DNA of 64,000 nt from Narthecium ossifragum (taxonomy: Eukaryota; Streptophyta; Magnoliopsida; Dioscoreales; Nartheciaceae): assembly GCA_963920575.1 (NCBI GenBank), contig OY986967.1:23329648-23393647 (forward strand), given 5' to 3'. A model generated the notes under the pieces. That model was given only the letters and a program-made list of their open reading frames with translations. It was not told where the DNA came from and searched no databases. A program made the position numbers and the translations under genes. Every line of letters starts with the position of its first letter. The stretch's first letter is position 1. This document shows positions 55,029-64,000 of the stretch, one piece after another.

Positions 55029-58000
55029 ATGGCCGCCGGCGTTCGCTCCATCACAACTGAAGAACGGGTGTCGAGCCTCGAGGTCGCAATCCATGCAGTT
55101 CAGCAAGCGTTAGGACGGCAATCCGAGACCTTCGAACAACACGCGGACTCCGTCGAAGCCCTCAGGGCTAACGTTGACACCATCATGTCCAACGTCGCCT
55201 TGCTTCTCAAAGATAAAGATACCCACGACAAAGGGCTCGAGGGCTCTGTCAACTTTTCCAGTGGTCGCCCCCCTCCTCGCGGTGGTGATGGCGGCATTTT
55301 CTATTCGGCCAAAGTGAGAGCGGATTTTCCCACCTTCTCCGGTGATGATCCAGTCGGGTGGCTCTACAAGGTAGAGCACTTCTTCCGTGGTCAGGGCACG
55401 GCGGAAGCAGACAAGATCGCAATCGCTATACTCCACCTGGACGATGAAGCTATACATTGGTACCGTTGGTACGAGACCATCAATCCGCGGGCGTCTTGGT
55501 AGGAGTTCTCGCAGGCCCTGTGCTCCAGATTCGGCTGCTCTGAGTATGAGAACATTGATGCAACCCTCGCCAAGCTCCAACAAACTGGATCTGTGCGCGA
55601 CTACCAAGCTCAGTTTGAGCGCTTAGCAACTCGCGTACGAGGATGGCCAGAGTCTGCCTTGCTTGGAAGCTTTATGGGGGGCCTACGGGAGGATATCCGG
55701 CTTGAAGTCCAGATCTTCAACCCCAAGTCCGTCCACCATGCTTACTGCTTAGCTCGGGCACAAGAAGAGAAGCTCGCGAAGACAAGGCGGCCTTTCACAC
55801 GACCGGCGCTGCTGCCCTCACCTCCCCCACGTTCGACTTATGCCGCTCCGAAGGGCGGGCAGCCTGGTCTGCTGGGCCGCGCACCGGGCACCACCACCAC
55901 TCCTGGAGTCGTCGTCCCTCAAGGCGTCGGATTCCGGCGGTTGACGTGGGAACAGATGCAAGCACGGCGGGAGAAAGGCCTCTGTTATAATTGCGACGAG
56001 CAGTTCACCAAGGGCCATGTGTGCAAAAAGCAACAACTGTTTCTCCTGGAAGCCGATGGAGTTGATGGGGAGGAGATCCACGATTCAGAGGACTCCCATG
56101 CGGATACTGAGGAGACATCTGCTGAGATCTCGATTCATGCTCTATCAGGATGCTCTGCTCCTCAAACCATGCGTGTCGCAGGCCAAATTGCTGGGCGGCA
56201 GATATCTGTCCTCATTGATAGTGGAAGCACCCACAATTTCGTGCGTGCTCGCTTAGTACCCAAGCTTCACTGTGTCACCACCGCAGCACCACCGTTTTGG
56301 GTAATGGTCGCCGACGGCAACCGACTGACCTGTCGCAAGATCTGTCGCGGGGTGGACGTCCAGATCCAAGGTTATGGTTTTCGAGCGGATCTCTATCCGT
56401 TGGACCTACAAGGGTCGGACATGGTGTTGGGAATTCAATGGTTGCGCAGTTTGGGACCCGTGCTCTGTGATTGGGAGAGATTAACGATGCAGTTCACCGT
56501 CGGCGGCATCACACATCAGCTACAAGGGGACGGCCGTACTACATCTTCACAAGGTGAACTCCACTCAATCCAAAGGTGGCTAAATAAGGAGGTGGAAGCT
56601 TATTGGCTCATGTCCGCCGAATCAGGGGAACCAGGTCCACCTTCGCCTGATCCTTGCACCCTTTTTTCTGACTTGCTTGATGAATTTAGTGATATCTTCG
56701 AAGTCTCCCATACGTTGCCTCTTCATCGCGACCAAGACCATCGTATCCAGATCATTCCCGGTGCAGGGCCAGCGAACGTGCGTACCTTCCGGTATCCCCA
56801 TGTCCAGAAGGCGGAGATAGAGAGGATCGTGCGCGAGATGCTCGAAGAGGGCATTATCCGGCCAAGCAAGAGCCCGTATTCTTCACCGGTGCTCTTAGTC
56901 AAAAAGAAAGATGGCTCTTGGCGATTCTGCGTGGACTACCGGGCCCTGAATGACATCACCGTCAAAGACCGTTACCCGATTCCGGTCATCGACGAGCTTC
57001 TGGATGAGTTGCATGGTGCGGCCTTCTTCACCAAATTGGATCTCAAGGCAGGATACCATCAGATCCGCGTCGCCGAGGCCGACGTCCCAAAGACAGCATT
57101 CCGCACTCATGATGGACATTACGAGTTCCTTGTAATGCCATTTGGCTTAACGAATGCCCCATCAACTTTCCAGGCTGTCATGAACGACATCTTCAGGTCG
57201 GCTCTCCGACGCTTCGTTCTTGTGTTTTTTGACGATATTTTAATATACAGCAGGACTCAAGAAGATCACATGGTGCACTTGCGTTGGGTCCTCCAAGCCA
57301 TCCGCGTGAACCAGCTAGTGGTGAACTGCAAGAAATGCCAGTTTGGGCGCCCACAGGTGGAGTACCTCGACCATATCATCTCCGAAGACAGCGTGGCGGC
57401 TGACCCCGAAAAAATCCGATGCATGACGACTTGGCCGCGTCCTCACTCGGTGAAGGCCCTTCGCGGATTCTTGGGACTGACCGGATATTATCGGAAGTTC
57501 GTTCATAGTTACGGCAAGATTGCTGAGCCCCTGACTCGACTCCTTCTTAAGAACGGGTTCACCTGGAACCAAGCTGCCGAGGAGGCGTTTGAAGCCCTCA
57601 AGTCGGCAATGACGACCACCCCAGTGTTAGCCTTACCGGACTTCTCCAAGCTGTTTGTGGTGGAGACTGATGCTTCCGGAGGAGGCTTGGGGGCGGTTCT
57701 TATGCAAGAGGGGCGACCCTTAGCCTTCTACAGCAAAGTTCTCTCTCAAACAGGGCAAGGTCGCTCAACCTATGAGAAAGAGCTCATGGCGGTGGTCTAT
57801 GCTGTCCGGAAATGGCGCAACTATTTGTTGGGACGTCGATTCCAAATCAGAACCGACCACCGGAGCATCAAGCATCTCCTCGAGCAACGCCTGACTTCAG
57901 TCGAGCAACAGCGTTGGCTCGTGAAACTCCTGGGCTTCGATTTCGAGATCATATATCGGCTGGGCAGGGAGAATCGGGCTGCCGATGCTCTTTCCCGTCT

Positions 58001-59680
58001 TCACGAGGTTGATCAGATCACCAGCTCTTCCGCCGATCCTTCACCAGCAGTCGCCGACGCTTCACCAGCGGTCGCCGACGCCACAGCCGAGGGAAGCGGG
58101 GAGGCGTGCGCGATATCGGGGCCAAGGCCGGTCTGGATGGCCCACTTGCGGGAAGAAGCTCGCACCAGCCCTAAATTGAATGCCCTCAAGCAACGCATCG
58201 ATGCCGGCGACGAGTCTCTCCGGGACTATGTGCTCCACGATGGTGACTTATGGTACAGAGGAGCGCTTGTCCTGCCCTCTACCTTCTCCCTCAAGCCGGC
58301 CGTCCTGCATGAGTTCCATGACTCCCCGGTGGGTGGGCATTCGGGGGTCTTAAGGTCCTACAAACGGCTCGCCGCTAATTTTTACTGGGAGGGCATGCGC
58401 CGCGACGTGCAAGAGTATGTCCGCTCCTGTGACATATGCCAGCGCAACAAGTACGAGACCATGGCCCCTGCCGGTCTGTTGCAGCCTTTACCGGTGCCAC
58501 AACTAATTTGGGAAGACATTGCCATGGATTTCATCGAGGGGTTGCCGGTGTCCTCAGGATACTCGGTGATCATGGTGGTCGTCGACCGGCTCTCGAAGTA
58601 TGGACACTTCCTTCCGCTCAAACACCCATATTCGGCGAAGGGAGTGGCAGAGGTATTTGTCTGAGAGATAGTTCGCTTACACGGTGTCCCTCGCTCCATA
58701 GTTTCTGACAGGGACCCGTATTTGTGAGCAACTTCTGGCAAGAGTTCTTTAAACTCCAAGATACCAAGTTGAGGATGAGCACCGCCTACCACCCTCAAAC
58801 TGACGGCCAGACTGAAGTGCTGAACAGATGCCTCGAGACATACCTCCGTTGTTTTGCTGGACAGCGCCCAAGGCAATGGACGAAGTGGCTAGCATGGGCG
58901 GAATTCTGGTATAATACATTATACCAGTCCGCTGCTCGCATGACACCATTCGAAGCCGTCTATGGCAGGCCGGCCCCTACAGTCTTCCGCTACGAGCCAT
59001 ATTCTTCCGCTGTAGCATTGGTTGATATGGAGCTGCGTTCTCGGGATGAGGTTCTAAGGCTGCTAAAAGATAACCTCGTGCTTGCTCGTAATCGCATGAA
59101 AACTCTAGCTGACAAGCACCGCCGTGAGGTGGAGTTTGTTGTGGGTGACTGGGTCTACCTTAAACTTCAGCCCTATAGGCAGACATCCATCCAGTTCAGA
59201 GCATGTAAGAAGCTCGCTCCCCGTTATTATGGGCCTTTCCAGGTCCTCGAGAGAGTGGGACAGGTTGCTTATCGGCTTGAACTACCAGCCTCCGCTCGAA
59301 TTCATCCTGTTTTTCATATTTCCCAACTGAAGAAGAAGCTGGGTGCAACGGAGGTCGCTCAGCCTCACGTACCGGAATTTTTGGAGTCCGGCGATATGGT
59401 CATTGAGCCAGCACAACTCACTGATTTCCGTTGGGTCAAAAAAAATGGCAAGATCATTCAAGAGGCCTTAGTCACCTGGACGAATTTGTTAGAGGATGAT
59501 GCTACTTGGGAGCCCTATGAAGACCTGGCGTTGAGGTTTCCCAATTTAAACCTTGAGGACAAGGTTTGTCTTGATGGGGATGGGAATGATAGGCAGCAGA
59601 GGATTCCTGTGCTAACCTACAGCAGGCGTGACAGGCAGCAGCAGCAGGGCAATCCAGCTGGGATCAGTGCATTGGGATGA
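55029..59680 (+). pseudogene. Gag-Pol polyprotein of the Reina-like element, three disabling changes
   Basis: The frame starts at the ATG next to the primer binding site. In order it encodes gag (DFPTFSGDDPVGWLYKVEHF), a zinc knuckle (CYNCDEQFTKGHVC), protease (LIDSGSTHNFV), reverse transcriptase (RFCVDYRALNDITVKDRYPI, VFFDDILIYS), RNase H (ETDASGGGLGAVLMQEGRP), and integrase with an HHCC zinc finger (CDICQRNK) and catalytic segments. It ends in a chromodomain-like tail (LVTWTNLLEDDATWEPYEDL). It is broken by a TAG at 55500-55502, a TGA at 58662-58664 and a one-base deletion near 58712 in the integrase. The last about 30 codons and the stop lie inside the 3' LTR. With such similar LTRs, the damage is recent. 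Confidence 0.93.
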
Positions 59681-60041
59681 TTCAGTAGCATCAATTCAGC
59701 AGCAATTCCGGCAGTTTACTTACATGCAGAATTGACAATCTGTGATTGAGTCTTGATTAGTTTCCTTCCAATAACAGTTATATGCTGTTTAGGAGAGTCT
59801 TGTTTTGGTAAATTGTAAGAGTCTTAATATAAAGATGTCTTGGTTATTTAAAGAATGTAAGGGATGACAATGGGAAAAATCAGAAAGTATAATTCTCTCC
59901 TCCATCTCCTTCCTCGGATCTTCTTCTTCTTCTTATTCTCTGCTACTTCTTCCAGCCTTGATTTTCTCCTCCACAGCTACTCTGTTCCCTTCCACCAGCT
60001 CCAACCTTTATAGGACCTGCACCCATTAGCAGTTTCTATCA
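59587..60041 (+). repeat. 3' LTR of the Reina-like element
   Basis: 455 bp; differs from the 5' LTR by two substitutions and an 11-bp insertion (aaaatcagaaa-like) near 59876. Confidence 0.95.
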
Positions 60042-60307
60042 AATTGAGATAGTTGGCTACCTTCTCTATGTTGCCAAACTTGTTGCAAAGCAGGAAGGAC
60101 TTGAAGATGGCATTAGGATTGTGATTAACGATGGACCCAAAGGATGTCAGTCTTCGTTCCATCTACTATACCCTATTTTAGAGTTGTATCTTTGCCCTCC
60201 TCAATCTTTTGTTAATCCTTGAAGTTCTCTTTTTTCCAGGTTAGTCAGTCTACCATCTCCACATTCATCTTCTTGGCGGACGGCAGATGAACTAGCCTCC
60301 AGGCTAA

Positions 60308-61160
60308 TGTAGACTATATAGCCTATCTTGGTATCTATGAGAGGAAACAAGCCCCCTGTAGCTTAGTGTCAGAATTTTGTTGGTCATGTATACGCTGCAG
60401 GCACTGTATGAGAGATCTTTTTGTGCATCTTGCTGTTTGAGTAATGGTTAGACTTGTTTGTTTTAACTGAATGAGATGACATTTTGGATTGTCTTGCATT
60501 TAACAGGGCTTTACAGCCTCTGAAGATGTTTCTTTTTTTTTTTATAAATTGGAAAAAAATTGACTCTTGTTTGCTAGAGATGGTGATGATATCAACTGTG
60601 GGACTTTCTTGTAATGGCCAAGGAAGTGCAGCTCAAAATTATGATGATTGATAGGTCATCCACATTCATATGAATTATTGTGACATTGCAGCAAGCATAC
60701 ACATCTATTAAAAAGGAAAGGTGCCATGAAGCCCCTTTGTCGCTGATAGAAATGGGAGATATGAAACAATCTCACCTTTCGAAGCTTAGAAACTATTATT
60801 TTACATGTTGACAATCTTTTAATCCTCATATTAATTTTAGCAAGAGGAACAACTGTGAAAATAACTCCATTCATATATACTTCCTCCACAAATATCACAA
60901 CAAATGTTAGCTTCTTATGAACATTACATACATATATGCTCAACTCTCTGCTTCTACCAGCACTTTTAATACACACTTCATACATGAAGGTTCCACTAAA
61001 TTTGGATACAAGCGTACATGATAAAAATTAACTGGCTGACTGCTTTCATAACAACAAGTTGCTCAAGTAAGAGTACATCCTTCTCAAATCCACCCTTGTG
61101 TAAGTAGTCCTGGACATCACGGTAGAACTTCACGAATCCAGTGCTCTCAATTAACCTTTT
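60308..61160. other. Interior of the long-TIR element, no gene recognised
   Basis: AT-rich, with a T tract near 60532-60543. It probably includes the intron or 3' flank carried with the HINT fragment. Sequence downstream of the GH3 piece (61000-61160) has an open minus-strand frame of unknown origin. Confidence 0.45.
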
Positions 61161-61568
61161 AACGCCACTTCCCTCGCTGCCTGGAAACCAAGCAGCTAGC
61201 AGAGCTTCTATTGAATCCAACACGGCATCTAGAAACAAATTTACTAGAGTCGTGCTAATTCTCGATATTCCTGAACATGATATCAACATCAGTAGATGAC
61301 TAAGTTAACCTTTCTTGTTGTGAAATGGCTAATAACTTCAATAAATACAAGAAGTACATAGCAACAATTTATGATGAAAAGATTACCTTACCTTGTTGGC
61401 AGCCATATTTAGTAAAGACCGATCTGAGAAAGGCTGATCAAATACTCCAGAAATGAATTTTACTCTTAAGATTAGCATAATCAATCCTTGACTTGGGTAC
61501 CTCTCCTGATTCCACTAGAGATATCAAATCTTCCATGAACTTTTCATATATGTGAGGCACCATTATCT
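61161..61568 (-). pseudogene. GH3 beta-glucosidase/exo-beta-glucanase, captured exon fragments
   Basis: On the minus strand an exon bounded by an acceptor (before 61568) and a donor (after 61392) encodes IMVPHIYEKFMEDLISLVES and GEVPKSRID. After a frameshift it continues VKFISGVFDQPFSDRSLLNM and AANK, the central part of plant family 3 glycoside hydrolases. Further along, 61230-61161 encodes SIEALLAAWFPGSEGSGV, which matches the later 'DALVAAWLPGTEG' block of the same family. The exons between and after are missing, and the frame continues into unrelated residues. It is a captured, non-functional fragment opposite in orientation to the HINT piece. Confidence 0.85.
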
Positions 61569-62101
61569 GAAATAATTCCTCAGCAAACAAAATTGCATAT
61601 GACTATGGTGGCAAAGGATATTTATAATACTATAATCCAGTGTTTACCAAATCGACTCCAACATTAATTGAAGCAGCAATACAATAACGATAATTAGATA
61701 TATGTGGCTGAGAAAGCCTGTCTATACCCTCCCAATCTGATATCACAAAATCTTGTGATCAAAAACTAGTTCTTGTAGATTGACAACTCATATGCATACA
61801 TGGTTGTACAAAATAAAAGACATATAAACTTTTTTGAAAGGTTGTGTAAGTAAACCTACTCATGAAAAGACCTATGATATAGCACAATAGAAGCTACAAG
61901 AGGGAAAGGACATGCAAAGGTAATTATCATAGATGATCCAAATAACTGATATCTGCTGATTAAGATCAGGACTGTACTTGTTCTTCAGTTATAGCAGCTA
62001 AGAAACATGGTATGGCTGTGTAAAGTACCTTGAAACCTCTTGTCCATGAATCAATTAACATACAACATTTACAACTTTTGTCAATGAATAGAATTTTTTT
62101 T
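61569..62101. other. Interior of the long-TIR element, no gene recognised
   Basis: AT-rich sequence, perhaps intron sequence carried with the GH3 fragment. No further conserved exon is recognised. Confidence 0.45.
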
Positions 62102-62671
62102 TCCAACAATCACCAAGTATCCAACAAAAAGTATCAAACCATATAAAGAAAAGGAATTTTTTTCCCAAACCTGAGGTGGATGTCGATCGGAGAGCACCAT
62201 CAACACCGCGGAAGAAGCCGTTCGTTGGAGAATGATGGGGTTTGAAGCCGTTTGCCGGGTGGAGGGCGTTCGCAGTGGAAGCCGTCCGATCGATGGAGGT
62301 TTGGCCGGCAGCTTGGTCGCAGGCGCTGCCGAGAACGATGGAGGAGCCGCCGGGAGCGATGGAGAAGGGGGGTGATGCCCTAGATCGGTGGAGGCGGCGC
62401 CGGCGGGAGAAGGAGAATGGGTGATCGGTTCAGGAGCCTTCTCCTATCGGTGGAGCCGTCGGCGGGAGAAGGAGAATGGGTGATGGGTGGACTAGCCCGG
62501 AGGAGGAGTCGGCGGAAGAAGAGAGGGGAGGAGCGATCAGAAGCCTCGATAACGGGTTAATGGGTATTGGTTGGGTTAGGAAGTAGGCCTTGATTGCCAC
62601 GTGTTGGAAATAAAAAATAGCCACCTAAGATTGGCTATCAGCCAACTAATAAATGGGTTGGGTGTATATCA

Positions 62672-64000
62672 CCACTCATCATGTTACGTATTTCAACCAA
62701 TATTTAACATTTGATATCTAGTCTAGAGGTGACTGCTGCAGTCTCACATTTAAAATGTAACTAGTAAAATCCTTATTTTGACTGCTGCTCCAATGCATTC
62801 ACTGTCGTCACATGGTCCTCCAACACTGATAAATCTAAATTGAGATCTAGATTCAAGCTAAAGATCAACAACACTATACCCCCTTTTTCTCTTGCTTCAA
62901 TACTAAATTATATCTAGCTTCATCTAAACATTGATCCAATATCTACCGTTTGACATTTGACTCTGGCCGTCGAATGGAATGTTATGAGAACTGGGGCTTG
63001 TACGTCCTACACATCAGCTACTAGACATCATTCCTAATATATATGCTACCTACCTATACGTATATTTATACTGAACGTGGATCTCTTCCACGACCGGACA
63101 ACATTCTTATTTAATAAATCTTCTCATAATAGATATTTTGACTCATGTTGGATTGTTGTTGGAAAAGGAGCTGTTTCCCAACTACTTTGAATCAAAATCA
63201 ACTTACCAACGACGACTCAGACCTCTCCAAACAAGCAATCGGATTTTGTATTATATAATAAAGGGGAAACTGGATCACCAAATTTTCCGGGAACTTTCTT
63301 TCTAGAAGAACATGATGCGGCTATGTCATGATGTCAAGCTTTTTTTTCGTGTGAAACATTCCGCAGCGGCACGAAACGCGTGAACAAATCCGCGGCAATC
63401 TTTGAACAAGAACACGATTCTGATTACTGGTAATTTCTACGAATCAGAAGTTTTAAATGTGATACTCACCAGCCGTTATTATTGGACCTTAATATAATAC
63501 AATTGGCATTGGGACCCAAATGGATTTACCGCATTAGAGTTTCAACGCAAAGGTTCTCTCATTTCCGAGCAATTTGTAAGCCAGGGTGTTTGGTTGTTTG
63601 CGTCGGACACAATCCAGTGTAGCTCAATATGTCATCGTCCTCACTAATGTATCAAATGTTATCAGAGGGTGATTGTAAATACATTATAAAATTTACTAAG
63701 TACACCGCACTCTAAAAAATATTGTTAATTTGACGATTACCTACTGAACATTATACTACATACATTGTGTTACATGTTCGGTGGTTTCTCATTGAAAAAC
63801 GGTTCGATGGTTGCCCATCGAATAATATATTGCATGTTCGGTGTGAAGCTACCAAAGCCATCAAACATATAACATAATGTTGTAACATAATGTTCGATAG
63901 ACAGCCATCGAATGAATAATAAGTTTTAAATTATGATGCAGTTAGCAAATTTTATAGTGTATTTAGATCATCACATTATCAAATCGGCGCTAACATGCCA
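62672..64000. other. Gene-free flank
   Basis: AT-rich sequence without a supported coding region. Near 63775-63915 the words catgttcggtg and tcgatgg..gcccatcgaat recur in direct and inverted orientation, suggesting an unclassified repeat. Confidence 0.5.

Larger units (their letters stand above)
54569..60041 (+). mobile_element. Ty3/Gypsy chromovirus, probably Reina clade, 5,473 bp, complete with both LTRs
   Basis: LTRs at 54569-55012 (444 bp) and 59587-60041 (455 bp) start tgataggcag and end gtttctatca, flanked by the 5-bp duplication aattg (54564-54568 and 60042-60046). They differ by two substitutions and one 11-bp indel, so the insertion is recent. A primer binding site (tggtaccagagcc, 55016-55028; one mismatch to initiator tRNA-Met) and a polypurine tract (gatggggatgggaa, about 59573-59586) are present. 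The small size, single gag-pol frame and chromodomain-like C-terminus suggest Reina. Confidence 0.93.
54536..60307 (+). pseudogene. HINT-type histidine triad nucleotide-binding protein, captured fragment split by a retrotransposon
   Basis: HINT proteins are small purine nucleoside phosphoramidases. An exon begins after the acceptor at 54535 and reads SQAEER, is interrupted by the retrotransposon, and continues at 60042 with IEIVGYLLYVAKLVAKQEGL and EDGIRIVINDGPKG. A further exon at about 60247-60307 carries the histidine triad YHLHIHLLGGRQMN. There a TAG (60293-60295) replaces the expected Trp codon of the family's 'NWPPG' end, followed by PPG and a stop. Codons between CQS and YH are missing. 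The N-terminal half of the protein is absent. It is a non-functional captured copy. Confidence 0.9.
53566..62671. mobile_element. Long-TIR element (Pack-MULE-like) carrying HINT and GH3 gene fragments
   Basis: A segment of about 690 bp at 53566-54251 recurs in inverted orientation at 62102-62671. Shared landmarks in order are tgat..ccaaccca.t.attagttggctgata, taggtggcta, cccattctccttctcc, atcgatcg, caaacggcttcaaaccccatcattctcc, gatcgacatccacctcaggtttggg and ttgttgga. Such long inverted ends around pieces of ordinary genes are typical of Mutator-like elements that capture genes. Between them lie HINT exons on the plus strand, GH3 exons on the minus strand, and the later Reina-like insertion (54569-60041). 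No transposase and no 9-bp target duplication were found. The left arm has a 66-bp internal tandem duplication that the right arm lacks. Confidence 0.72.

Overview
The window is nuclear DNA from a flowering plant. The evidence is spliced genes with GT/AG introns (RDR2, a RING-H2 ATL protein), a plastid DNA insert carrying trnT-GGU-like and ycf1-like sequence, and a dense set of plant transposons (chromovirus, L1-type LINEs with RNase H, hAT, CACTA, MULE). The strongly GC-rich 5' end of the first RDR2 exon suggests a monocot, but this is an inference and no species can be named. Two runs of exactly 200 N are assembly gaps.

Only two genes look intact. One is an ATL46/47-type RING-H2 ubiquitin ligase (10315-11505). 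The other is RNA-dependent RNA polymerase 2, RDR2 (43662-51328, four exons, about 1,116 residues), which makes the double-stranded precursors of 24-nt siRNAs in RNA-directed DNA methylation. A short acidic terminal exon at 687-826 may end a third gene that starts outside the window.

Layout: 0-5.4 kb holds a Copia gag scrap, an ANKRD13-type pseudogene, a MITE with a 104-bp G-box-rich tandem array, and a hAT MITE with a perfect target duplication. 5.5-9.3 kb holds a captured MRS2 magnesium-transporter fragment, a MULE-type element and a 5S-rRNA-derived sequence. 9.5-11.5 kb is the ATL gene. 11.5-22 kb is gene-poor, with a MULE MITE and a 1.2-kb fold-back array. 22.1-35.3 kb is one 2-oxoglutarate-dependent dioxygenase pseudogene broken into pieces by a LINE (itself hit by a CACTA element), a hAT, a one-LTR retroelement, a hAT MITE and a solo LTR (itself hit by a second solo LTR). 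35.3-43.4 kb holds LINE remnants, the largest split by another LTR. 43.4-51.3 kb is RDR2. 52.3-53.1 kb is a second fold-back array. 53.6-62.7 kb is a long-TIR element carrying HINT and GH3 beta-glucosidase gene fragments, with a young Reina-like retrotransposon inserted in the HINT exon.

The genes form no pathway with one another. The common thread is that a key transposon-silencing gene sits among many nested transposons, one of which ends about 270 bp upstream of its start codon. The most unusual sequence signals are the regularly spaced palindrome arrays upstream of TATA boxes in several LTRs, and a plant snRNA-type promoter (USE plus TATA) inside the CACTA element.
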